Below the pieces are notes generated by a model. That model worked only from the letters and a program-made list of their open reading frames with translations. It was not told where the DNA came from and searched no databases. Made by a program: the position numbers and the translations under genes. Source: Argopecten irradians (taxonomy: Eukaryota; Mollusca; Bivalvia; Pectinida; Pectinidae). Taken from it: a stretch of 64,000 bases of DNA. Shown piece by piece: positions 1 to 10,018 of this stretch. The stretch's first letter is position 1. Each line of letters starts with the position of its first letter. The DNA lies in assembly GCF_041381155.1 (NCBI RefSeq), contig NC_091134.1, positions 53,331,944-53,395,943 of the forward strand. The letters run 5' to 3'.

Positions 1-266
1 AGTGACAGAAAAGTGTCACAGGCACATGGCAGAGAAAACTGATTATGAAAGCCCTCATGATATTTATTTAGGGGCGAATTGTCTTACGCCAATTTTTCGA
101 GTGTCTGGTATTTAATACAACTACCAAGTTACACGAGATTAAGGATGCAATTATCACAAGTATACCTATCTTAATATGAGAAAATAATTTGTAATATATA
201 TATTAAACAACACGTTATGAAACTGGGGTTAGTTCAATTCCTAATTTTGGGAATGTGTTCTTACAG

Positions 267-1716
267 ATGACATACCAAATACTGAAAGCTAGGCATTGCC
301 TAGTGGAAAAGGATATCTTGCCAGTAATTTTGGAAGTGAAGGCAACGTTAGAGGAGGAGATGGGGGACTTGGTCACTGCAAGGCTGAAAAAGGACCACCC
401 TCTCTCTGGATATTCGACAGCCGAATTACAGAAAGAATTTAAAAAACTCACTGGTAGGTAAAAATCATAGTTTAATGGATGAAACAAATATTTTAGTGTA
501 AATTTCCAGGTCACCGATTAAATGTTTAGAATATGTTTCATTTTAACAGTTAATATCTTGTTTTATGTAATATAAATTTGGCTGAGATTCATTGACTATT
601 TATTTTATACCTTGCTTCAATTTGTTTGGTTTTATGATTCCAAGAAAGGTAGTTTTATGTTTTAAGTGTGTTAGTTTTGGGTAAATATTGAGACCTGGTG
701 TTTATATTGTGGCTTACAGGACAGGAGGCAAGTTTGGTCCTTTCGCTGGCGGGAACAAATTTGACAGACATATCATTAAGGTTCCTCCTTCATGTCGCAA
801 TTATACACGCAAACAAGGTGGGGGCACCAAGGGGAACAACCCTACAATCTGGGACGGTCACGAGCGACAAGTCCACTCGAATTACTGCAGTAAACGAGAA
901 GGGAGATAAGTCGGCCAAAGCAACGCTACCAGGTAAAATTTGGACCTTGTTAAAAAAAAAAAAAAAAAATCACATTGGCTGTCATTTGATTTTTATGCTG
1001 CTCGGACTACAGATAAATGCTACGGTTGATTGATTTGTTAATTGAATTTTATTATATCAACAGATATGGAGGTCCGCATGCAGCGGATGGAGGAAGACTT
1101 GAAGCTGATGTCGCAAAAAACGGTGGAAGGATCACTAAAACACGTAAGGTCCCTGGCAAGCAAGCCTTCATTGACAAAAGGGCAGGCCCTGGTTACAGCA
1201 ATGGAAATCCTGGTGGAGAATGCTATAAAAGCTGGGCACTCTGAGGCAGACTTTTATGCCAAAGCTTTATCTGCATGTAGGCAATTTGAGGCACATCCAG
1301 ACATTTGTGGTCTCTGCATGAAATTGTTAGGGTCAAATGAGGACCGAAAAATCAGTGCGACTGTAGCAGATTGGGTGAAATGTTCTGAGGTCATGAGTGA
1401 GAGAGAGAAAAGTGAGAATGCGGCAGGTAAAGTTCCAAACCCCATTTCCCCAATGTTTTACCCGCACATGATGCACCCAAACCAGAATTTTTCAACGATG
1501 GCAGCACCGGGCCCAATCCTTCCAGGGGTGCCAGGAGTAGGTAGCCCCTATAGTTATATGCCATATCCCCATCCTTTATCTCCCGAGGGAGGGCACTCTT
1601 TCAGGCAAGGTAGGAGGAACAAGGGGGATAGGAACCCTCGAGGTAGAGGTTCTTGTTTTTATTGTAAGGAACAGGGACACTTTGTCAGTGACTGTCCAAA
1701 AATTAAGAAAGACTAG
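267..1716 (+). CDS. Gag-like protein of element 1, three exons (267-453, 720-932, 1064-1716)
   Basis: Three open blocks join in frame through consensus splice sites: exon to 453 (donor GTAGGT), exon 720-932 (acceptor TTACAG, donor GTAAAA), and exon 1064-1716 (acceptor TCAACAG). Both junctions are phase 1. The product is about 350 residues. Its N-terminal half is charged and unrecognised; the middle is rich in Pro, Met and Gly; the C-terminus has a basic RG-rich stretch and then one CCHC zinc knuckle (CFYCKEQGHFVSDC), which binds RNA in Gag proteins. The start is uncertain. The ATG at 267 directly follows a good acceptor, so a further upstream exon is possible. The intronless alternative would begin at ATG 1066. 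Gag packages the element RNA for reverse transcription. Confidence 0.7.
454..719 (+). other. Predicted spliceosomal intron 1 in Gag of element 1
   Basis: It begins GTAGGTAA and ends TTACAG. It is AT-rich, 266 bp long, and has stops in the flanking reading frame. Removing it joins one leftover G to GA in phase and keeps the Gag frame open. Confidence 0.65.
933..1063 (+). other. Predicted spliceosomal intron 2 in Gag of element 1
   Basis: It begins GTAAAATT and ends TATCAACAG. It is 131 bp long and contains a run of 18 A (950-969 region). Removal joins phase 1 to phase 1 and leads straight into the frame that carries the zinc knuckle. Confidence 0.65.
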
Positions 1717-1786
1717 TAAACTTTAGAAGATTTTTTCTGCTAGTTTTCGTACTGTATCATGCTGGATTTTAGGTTTTTCTGCTCAG

Positions 1787-1899
1787 GTAGAGTGCAATCA
1801 TTGTCTTGGCTCTAATCGATTTATGTTAATTTCGCCTAGCTTTCATTCCGGAGGAACTTATCCTTTAGTGGCATATTCTGTCACGTGGAATGGAGGCTG
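1787..1899 (+). other. Possible small exon between Gag and RT of element 1
   Basis: An open block with a good acceptor (TCTGCTCAG at 1786) and a strong donor (GTGAGT at 1900). Only one frame is open, beginning with a C-x2-C pair. Spliced directly to the acceptor at 1951 it would create a TGA, so either this copy carries an indel or another junction is used. The role is unknown. Confidence 0.3.
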
Positions 1900-1951
1900 G
1901 TGAGTTTTTTACCTCTGTAAATCTTTTCTTTTCGATACTTGACTTTTCCAG

Positions 1952-4125
1952 AATGGTGAGAAAAGAGCAAAATTCTATCCAGATATTCCCGATTGGGAAA
2001 GGAGGGTAAATTTTGACCCAACCACTGTACAGTTCCGGAATCGTGAGACACAGTGGGTGAACTACAGAGGGAAAACTCTCCAGCCTCCATTCTTCCATGC
2101 CACGGCTGAGGAGGTTGCTGCTGGTAAAAGTTTTGATTTGGACAGTTTGCCATTGAGAAAGCCTGGGTTTTACTTAGCTGGTAATGTGCATGACTATGTT
2201 AGATTTTGGGAGAATATCGGAGCTACTGACGAGGTTATTGGGTGGATATCGTCAGGGGTTAATGTGAGCACTTATCTTTGTCCGTTTAAGGGGAATTTTA
2301 AAGGAAAGTCATACAATTCGGATGTTCCACCACCCATGTATTTCTCTAATGCTAACACTTGTATAGGCCATGAGGATTTCATTGTAGAATCATTGAGAGA
2401 AAGGGTATGTAATGGATCAATGTCTGTCTGGGGGAAAGTGGGAGAAGTTGACCCCCCACATCTGGTCATGCCACTCACGGTGGAGCCAACCAAACCACGA
2501 CTGTGTCATGATGAACGTTTTCTAAACCTGTGGATACGTGATTTGCCATTTGCCCTTGACACTTTAAAAGAAGTGCCTAGGATTATTTCCCATAGTTGCT
2601 TCATGACATCGGTGGATGATAAGTCTGGTTATGATCATGTGAAGCTGGATGACGACTCTAAAAAATACTTTGGGGTTCAATTCGCAGGTTGGTATTATAC
2701 CTATAACACGTTACCTTTTGGGTTCAAGCCAAGTGCTTACATATACCATACCATGGGTATGGCAGCAACAGGATACTGTCGGGGATTGGGAGTGCCGTGT
2801 CTACAGTATATTGACGGTAGGCTAATAGCAGAGCTGTTGAGTAGTTCTGGCCCTTCACAACAGCCTGGGATACTGCAGGCAGAAGGGGCGTTGTTCATCG
2901 TTTGCGAAGTCCTAACACGGTTGGGCTACTTTATAGGCATAGAAAAGTCTGTGTTTGTTCCTTGTCAGGCTATCAGGTTTTTGGGCATGTTTGTTGATGC
3001 AGTCCGGCAGACATTCTGTGTACCAGAGGAGAAAAAGCAGGTGTTTCAGTCATTAAGGGAAAGTATTCTCCAGTGTCAATACGTAGATGTGAAGACACTC
3101 CAGAGGTTTGCAGGTAAGTGTATATCATTCATGTTAGCGGTGCCTGCTGCTAGGCTTTACATCAGGGATATAAACAGAGCAATAGGGGTGGCCTCAAAAA
3201 ACAGTAGACAGGTACAGGTTTGTGGAGAATTTCGAAGTGAAATTGAGCATTGGAAGTTTATTGATAGCTGGTCAGGTTTTGTGCCATGGAGAGTAGAGAA
3301 GCACTTGCAGGTAAATCTTGCCACAGACGCTTCTCTGTTTCGGTGGGGCGCAGTTGTAGAGGGAGAGGCACTGGGGGATTTCTTTCTTCGCGGCGACTCT
3401 CGACCCATCCATGTTAAGGAAGCTGAAGCATTGTACCAGACTATCCTTGCATTGGAGGATAAACTGGAGAATCATAGGGTTGATGCTATGGTGGACAATA
3501 AGGCAGTAGTTGCTGCATGGGAGGGGCAAGGGTGTAAGTGTCCAGAGCTGGTTAAGTTCATTAAGGGCTTATTTCAACTCACTCAACGGGCCAACATAGA
3601 TTTGAAGGTTAGCTATATCCCATCAAAACTTAACCCCGCAGATATAGAGTCCCGCAGATTATCGTTACAAGATTGGACACTTTCAGAGAAATCATGGGAG
3701 GATGTCCAGAAAAAGTTTGGACCTCATTTGATAGATTACATGTCCTTAGATTCCAATGTTATGGTAGACCAAAGGGGGAACAACTTGCGACACTATACAC
3801 CCTGTCCTACAGTACATACAGATGGGGTAAACTTCTTTGCACAGGAAATCTCTGGGGACACAGCAGGATACATCTTCCCACCATTCTGTCTCATCTCAGT
3901 GGCTCTAAAGTACTTGGTAGAGCAAAAATGTAAGGCTTGTACATTTATTTTCCCACGCCTCACACCCTCCCACATTGGTGGCCGGTGATTTGGTCTCGCA
4001 CCACTGACCACATGCTGTTAGGCAGGAAAGGGGATAAGGATGTTATTTTGGGACCATCAAAGGCAGGTTTTTGCCCTAGAGCTCTAGCTCATGACCTGTT
4101 TGCAGCTAAGTTGGTGTTCTTTTGA
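1952..4125 (+). pseudogene. RT/RNase H of element 1, disabled
   Basis: The frame is open from the acceptor at 1951 (TTTTCCAG) to a TGA at 3988. Upstream of the GTG at 2057 it continues as coding, so the exon, not an ATG, sets the start. Reverse transcriptase motifs run from about 2470 (KPRLCHDERFLN) through TSVDDKSGYDH, the LPFGFKPSAYIY block and then YIDG at 2807-2818. The last should be YIDD: the second catalytic Asp is Gly. RNase H follows with its acidic set (TDAS, EAEAL, VDNKAVV, NPADIESR). Near 3945-3975 the protein jumps to another frame: the PHWWPV block and the rest continue in the frame open at 3937-4125. That is one small indel. RT copies element RNA; RNase H removes the template. 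Confidence 0.8.
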
Positions 4126-4133
4126 TATTCCAG

Positions 4134-5005
4134 GCACGGCGAGGAACTCCAAAGACCTGGTCCCCAACAGTATCTTGTGAGGCTTGTATGTACCCCAACG
4201 ACGAGGGGTACAGGTTTTGCCAATCTTGTGGTAAGAAATCTGACTCATCGTCATTAAGAGGAGGGCAGAATTTTGTCACCAAAAAAAGGTTGAAGTTTTT
4301 GGACAGTTTAATTGACGACTCAGAGTACAATAGAAAGAAAACTGCTCTTGAGAAAGAGTTGTGTACCTTTCTTAAGGTGTCTGATATATCTTTAGCTCTA
4401 GTCACACCAGATGATATTTGTGAATTCCTAGTACACAAGGACATAAAGGGAAAGACAAAAATTCATCACCTCAATTGTCCTAATTATATGTTTCTGTAGG
4501 GAAAACGTTGAATAATGGAAAGACAAACGAATTTACAGTGATGCGCTCAAATAACCGGGTAGTTTGTCCCGTTTTCGGGCTAGAGAAATTCGTAAGTAGC
4601 AGTAAGGATATGGGGGTGGATTTCAGATATGGTTATCTGTTCAGACCACTGGACCACTCAAACAAACAAGTCCTTGATTGCCCAGTTTCCACAGCCCTTA
4701 TGTATAGTAGGTTGAAGCATTACCTAAAATCTTTGGGTTTGGATCAAGGGGAAACAACTCACAGTCTAAGAGGTGGTTGTGCTGTTACCTTGGCAGTGTC
4801 TGGTTACGGCGATGCAAGTGAAATTATGGAGCACGTTGGGTGGCACACGAAAGGTAGCTTAGACAGGTATTCTCGAATGGCACGGATGGCACACAATGGT
4901 GTTGTTGGGAATATGTTGAGAAATGTAGTTAATGTCCCAGACAGAGCGGATATAATATATGAGAGATTGGGTGATGTTGGGCGTATGGTGAAAGCTTTCC
5001 CATAA
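4134..5005 (+). pseudogene. Tyrosine recombinase of element 1, internally deleted
   Basis: The first part (acceptor TTCCAG at 4133, open to 4499) has a zinc ribbon (CEACMYPNDEGYRFCQSC) and the start of a helical core-binding domain. The second part, in another frame (about 4485-5005), has the end of the catalytic domain: HSLRGG with the H-x-x-R pair, GWHTKG, and the nucleophile in DRYSR. The stretch that should hold the rest of the core-binding domain and the first catalytic Arg is missing, and the frames join directly near 4485-4505. From memory of the family about 200 residues are gone; an alignment would fix the number. YR elements use this enzyme to insert circular DNA. This copy is inactive. 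Confidence 0.75.
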
Positions 5006-5497
5006 ATTTTAGGAAGTTTGTAGTCATAGTTGTGTTATGTTCTATAATGATTGAATCTGCATGATACTTAATAATGCATATAAGTTGATTCTCAGTTTTG
5101 CGAGTGAGTTAAGAAATGTGCATTTACCCAATATTAAATGTGTAACAATAATAGATATTTTCTGGCACAGAATGACTGTTATGTATGCTAGTATGATTTA
5201 GATATAATACATATGATGAATAAAATGCATTGACTAAAGTTGATAATTATCTCTTTTTGTTTTTTGAGAAAAGTTGATGCAAGGCAGATGATACCAAATT
5301 ACGATCTGTTGCCAACTTAATAGGAGTAAAGGTCATAAGAAATGAAAGTCTATAGTCGAAGGTTGATTGCTGACATCAAGAATTTGCATCAGGAAGAAGT
5401 TGTGGTGAATAACTGAAATTTAATGAGTTTTGGATGAGTATTGGGTTTAGTTTTGGGAATTTTGTAGAATGTTAAAGGTATAATGGGGTTACTGGGA

Positions 5498-5820
5498 AAT
5501 TAACCTAATTTTAATCATCCAAAACTCAATATATTCCAGTTATCGAGAGTGTGATATAACTTAGGATATGTCTATATCTTAAGTCAAATCACACGCGAGA
5601 TCACGATATTTCCAAATTATGACGTCACACTTTTGAAGAAGCTGGAGATACTGCACAGACGACATGACTTCTAGATCTATGATCCAGGTCTTGGAGAGAA
5701 AAAAAAAAAGAAAAAAAAAAAACCACTCTGGGTAACAGGAATTAACCTAATTTTAATCATCCAAAACTCAATATATTCCAGTTATCGAGAGTGTGATATA
5801 ACTTAGGATATGTCTACATC
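5498..5820 (+). repeat. 81-bp direct duplication with A-rich spacer
   Basis: Positions 5498-5578 recur at 5740-5820 with one mismatch near the end (offset 242). The spacer ends in an A-rich run at 5699-5722. It lies about 500 bp past the recombinase and could be part of the terminal repeats of element 1, but no matching copy is seen at the left end. Positions 5006-5497 and 5821-6270 hold nothing I recognise. Confidence 0.7.
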
Positions 5821-6270
5821 CCATAAGGGGTCATGTTCGGATAAACTTTATACCACGTGTACTTCAGATCAAATGCATTTTCTACATCTTTCTACATCAA
5901 TTGAAAAACAAACCATTTTTTCCCCAGTATACATTGTCCAATTAACTTTGTTATGCTCTTTGGGTGATATAACTATGTACACTAAAATAATTCTGACAGC
6001 TTTCTAAAAATATTTTGTCCCCTGAAATTCACTTAAGATTCTGCAGGCAGCAATTTGATTGGTCATTTTCAAAGGTCACCTGGACATGACCCTTAATGGG
6101 ATGTTGTCAGATCCTCTTATCAAATGTAGTGATTATAAGGATCTGTATTTCAATCAGATTGGATTCTCTTTATCACATGTTTTATATATTCCATATTGAG
6201 ACTGACCAAATCTCCTACGTAACAAGGTCCTATGACTTGTATATACATGTAGATCATACCATAACGAGTA

Positions 6271-6300
6271 TGAAGATCTCTCTGGGATCTCTTGTAAGAA
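6271..6300 (+). repeat. 3' end of Helentron-like family II
   Basis: A short hairpin (AGATCTCTCTGGGATCT) followed by CTTGT, the same tail seen at 17167-17190 and 19225-19252. It ends about 40 bp before the RING exon. Confidence 0.5.
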
Positions 6301-6341
6301 GATATTGAAATTTAGCAATCTAATATTTCTTTCTGTTTCAG

Positions 6342-6538
6342 AACTAGTCAGGATTTGTGAAGAAAATGAAGCACAAAGAAGGATATTACTTTGTATGATT
6401 TGTGAAGAGAATTACAGGGATGTAGCATTTCTGCCATGTGGCCATATTTGTTGCTGCAGTGAATGTGCACCAGCATATATAAAATGTCCAAGTTGTCAGA
6501 TTTTTATTTCGGGTAATGTTGTTATGTTTCTGTCTTAA
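6342..6538 (+). CDS. IAP-type RING finger, single last exon
   Basis: The acceptor TTTCTGTTTCAG at 6341 opens in phase 1 into a short charged helix and then a C3HC4 RING: CMIC, about a dozen residues on CGH, then C-x2-C and a final CPSC. The stop is at 6538, giving 66 residues counting the split codon. The order of Cys/His residues, with PCGH and a short tail, is that of the C-terminal RING of inhibitor-of-apoptosis proteins, which act as E3 ubiquitin ligases. No BIR or upstream exon is visible within the preceding kilobase. It could be an orphan exon or the end of a gene whose other exons are lost. The same phase-1 junction is used by the RING exon at 38855. Confidence 0.7.
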
Positions 6539-6639
6539 ACTGGTGAATAGACAGCAGGGTTTGTACCACACACCTTAGAAAACTTTGAGTCATAACTGAG
6601 ACATTTAGCATTTACAGTTGGAACTGATACAAACATAAA

Positions 6640-6860
6640 TTTGTAACCAACGAACCAAATATACAAATCAATGTGTTTAGCCTGATATCTTCGTTGGTCA
6701 GTTTTGAATGAGTTTATGTGGTTGCTAATGATTGGCAACTGAGGAGTAAGGCCGAAAGGGGTCAAAATGGCAAAAATATCAAAAAATCTTCTTCTCAATT
6801 CAAAGAGATGGTAGCTAGGGTTAAATACAAAATTTGAAAGGCCTTTCAACTGACACTGTC
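6640..6860 (-). repeat. Fragment of Helentron-like family I
   Basis: Contains the GGGGTCAAAATGG and AAATCTTCTTCTCAATTC words of the core repeat of the element at 7370-9440. Flanking bases up to 7369 show no gene. Confidence 0.5.
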
Positions 6861-7369
6861 AGAAAAACTATTTGGATTGATATGAGTATGATAAGCAGTA
6901 TAAAATGAAAGTTAGATGATGTGCTGGATATGAGGATCAGACAGTCGTCCATTTGGTTTACACATTAACTGGTGGGTACCGACGTCTCTGGTTGTCCTGT
7001 CATACTTTATGCCTTACCATGAAATGGAGGGGAGGGATATATATGTAGCTGCAATCTCTTGTGTATATACTGCCAAAGTAACTTACATCATCTCAATCAT
7101 GGCCTCTACTATTTCCAGACAGTTTTAGTAATTAAGCCTTATTTTGGCCATAACCTATCGGTTTACGTTCAGTACCTGGAGATGTGTTATTTTATGTTTG
7201 AAAACAAGTAAAAAACATTTGGGTTGTCAAAACCCTTCTATTTTGAGCTGTAAGTACAGTAGTGTTCATCTATCTCACAGGGAAGAGTGCATATCATCTT
7301 TCTCACATAAAGATGAAGTTAGGGAAATAGCAATAATATTTATATAGCTGTGTTATTAGTTTCTTTATT

Positions 7370-9440
7370 AGGTCACCTGAGACGAAGTCTCAAGTGACCT
7401 ATTCTAATCGCCTTTTGTCTGTCGTCGTGCGTCGTCCGTTGTATGTCCGTAAACAATTTACATTTTCGACTTCTTCTCCAAAACTGCTGAAGCAATTTCA
7501 ATGAAATTTTGCACAAACCTTCTAAGGCATAAGGCCAATCAAAATTGTGAATTATATGGTCCCCACCCCCCAGGGAGCTATGGGAGGGGCCAAAAGGGTA
7601 AAATTAACTAAAATTTCAAAAATCTTCTTCTCCACTCACAGATGTGATGGAATTAAATACTCTTCATAGATAGAAAGGTCCTAAGGTCCTTTACAAAAAT
7701 TGTGAATTATATGACCCTGGGGTCTCAGGTTTCCCCCTGGGGAGGGGGTTAAGTTTACTATAGTTTATATAGGGAAAACACATTTTTGAGTATTATTTGA
7801 TCATTTGTTATAGGAAATGAGTCAAATATTGTCAGAATTATCAGTATGAGATGGCCATTGAATCCTATTAACCAATTTTTCCATGACTGACCCCCAGGGG
7901 CCTTAGGGGCAGGGTCAAAAGGGGTCAAATAGGCTATAACTTCAAAAATCTTCTTCTGAAATTCTGGAAATGGTAGAATCACATACTCTTCATAGATGGA
8001 AAGGTCTTGAGGTCCTTTACAAAATTGTGAATTATATGACCCTGGGGTCTCACGTTTCCCCCTAGGGAGGGGGTCAAGTGAACTATATTTTATATAGGGA
8101 ATAACACATTTATGAGCATTTTTTGCTCAATTTTCATAGGAAATGAGTCAAACTTGTTTAGAATTATAAGCCTGAGATAACATTTTAATATCATATCTAT
8201 ATTGGTCCTGGTCAACCCCCTCGGGGCAGAGGGGCGGGGCCAGAAGGGGCAAATAGGCTAAAACTTTAAAAAAAATCTTCTTCTTAAATACTGGAAATGG
8301 TAGAATCAAATACTCTTCATAGATGGACAGGTCTTAAGGTGTTTTATGAAAATTGTGAATTATATGACCCTTGGGTCTCAGGTTTCCCCCTGGGGAGGAG
8401 GTTAAGTTTACTATAGTTTATATAAAGAAAACACATTTTTGAGCATTATTTAGTCATTATAATAGGAAATTAGTCAATTGTAGTCAGAATTATCCCTATG
8501 TGATGGCCATTGAATCTTATTACCAAATTCTCCATGACTGATCCCCAGGGGCCTTAGGGGCGGGGCCAAAACGGGTCAAATAGGCTAAAACTTCAAAAAT
8601 CTTCTTATGAAATTCTGGAACTGGTAGAATCAATTACTCTGAATATATGGAAAGGTCTTAAAGTCCTTTACAAAAATTGTGAATAATATGACCCTGGGGT
8701 CTCATGATTCCCCCTGGGGAGGGGGTCAAGTTTACTTTAGTTTATATAGGAAAAACACATTTATGAACATTATTTGCTTATTTTTCATAGGAAATTAGTC
8801 AAACTGGGTTAGAATTATTAGCCTGAGATAGCATTTTAACATCATATCCATATTGGTCATGGCCGGCCCCCAGGGGCCAGAGGGGCGGAGCTAAAAGGGG
8901 TCAAAATGGTAATTTCAAAAATCTTCTTTTTGAATTCACAGATTTGATGGAACCCGATACTCTTGATAGATTGGAAGGTCTTAAGGCCCTTTACAAAAAT
9001 TTGTGAATTTCATGGCCCTGGGATTTCAGATTTTGCCCTAGGGAGGGGGTCAAATTCCCTACAATTTATATAGGAAAAACACATTTAAGAACATTATTTG
9101 CTTAGTTTTCATAGGAAATTAGTCAATCTGGGTTAGAATTATTAGCCTGAGATAGCATTTAACATCATATCCATATTGGTCCTGGCCATGCAACCCCCAA
9201 GGGCCAGAGGGGTGGGGCCAAAAGGGTCAAAATGGATAACATTTCAAAAATCTTTCTTCTGAATTCACAGATTTGATGGAACCAAATAATCTTCATAGAT
9301 TAAAAAGTCAAATTTATAAAATCACTGACTGACTTTAAGGGCCTGATGGGCAAATTTAATGTATAGTGTTTATATGCATGTCTTTGTTTCATTCTGTGTC
9401 TGAACTCAGGTGACCGCTAAGGCCCATGGGCCTCTTGTTT
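7370..9440 (+). mobile_element. Helentron-like non-autonomous element, family I, copy 1
   Basis: The 5' end is a strong hairpin (7370-7400: AGGTCACCTGAGAC, loop GAA, then its near complement) followed by a GTC/CGT-rich stretch. The body is about six core repeats of 326-328 bp (landmark GACCCTGGGGTCTCA at 7712, 8037 and onward). The 3' end has a subterminal copy of CAGGTGACC, a hairpin AGGCCCATGGGCCT (9420-9433) and then CTTGTT. Subterminal inverted repeats, core tandem repeats and a 3' hairpin fit Helentron-associated elements (HINE, the pearl type of bivalves). There is no coding capacity; the small frames inside it are repeat shadows. Confidence 0.7.
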
Positions 9441-9538
9441 ACTTAAGCTGTGTTATTAGATTTATTGTGCTGTTTTGCATTATATTGTGTTCAGTTATAC
9501 AACATGGCCCTGTGATTGCATGGTGTATTATTATAAGA

Positions 9539-9685
9539 CTCTTTCATATGTGGATATGAAGAATAGGGATATTCTACCCGAGGGTCACAAAATGTAGTAA
9601 AACCCGAGGCTTGCCGAGGGTTTTGTAACATTTTGTGATCCCGAGGGTAGAATATCCCTATCCTTCATATCCACTTATGAAAGAG
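9539..9685 (+). repeat. 147-bp near-perfect hairpin, end of a MITE
   Basis: The arms begin CTCTTTCATA and end TATGAAAGAG and are complementary almost throughout, with a CCCGAGG-rich centre. The following 300 bp (to about 10018) contain GTGACGTCACGAGG and resemble the body of fold-back MITEs seen again at 54-56 kb. A decayed relative is at 19350-19460. Confidence 0.6.
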
Positions 9686-10018
9686 TATTTTTCTGTCATA
9701 CCTCGACGTTTTATTGCAATTTTACAACTATAATATCCCGCCATTTTGAAATAAATTCGCAGAAATCCACGACTGGAATTTAATTTTCCATACATGAAAA
9801 ATTACGTGATATTTTCAACACAAATTTTGTTGCTGGCATCTTTTATAGTAAAACCAGTCAATTTTGTGAAAAAAATATTAAAATTTTACCGAGGAAATAG
9901 AGATTTTGTTGACGCCGTGACGTCACGAGGCTTTATTGCATGGGTAGCCATGCAATACAGCCTCAGGCGACATGAGTGTATTGCCATAGACCAGCCAGCA
10001 TTACACGTGTATGTATGA

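Larger units (their letters stand above)
1..5005 (+). mobile_element. Decayed DIRS-order tyrosine-recombinase retrotransposon (element 1)
   Basis: In order on the plus strand there is a Gag with a CCHC knuckle, an RT/RNase H of the DIRS type, and a tyrosine recombinase with an N-terminal zinc ribbon. There is no integrase or LTR, as expected for the DIRS order. The RT lacks a catalytic Asp and has a frameshift, and the recombinase has lost its middle, so this copy cannot move by itself. I could not find paired terminal repeats inside the window, so both outer limits are approximate; the left end may lie outside the window. The subgroup is not assigned: it is clearly different from the Ngaro-like element at 21.9 kb. 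Confidence 0.8.

Noticed and set aside
7370..9440. CRISPR-like array
   Set aside because: Repeats are long, contiguous and diverged without unique spacers, in a eukaryotic setting.
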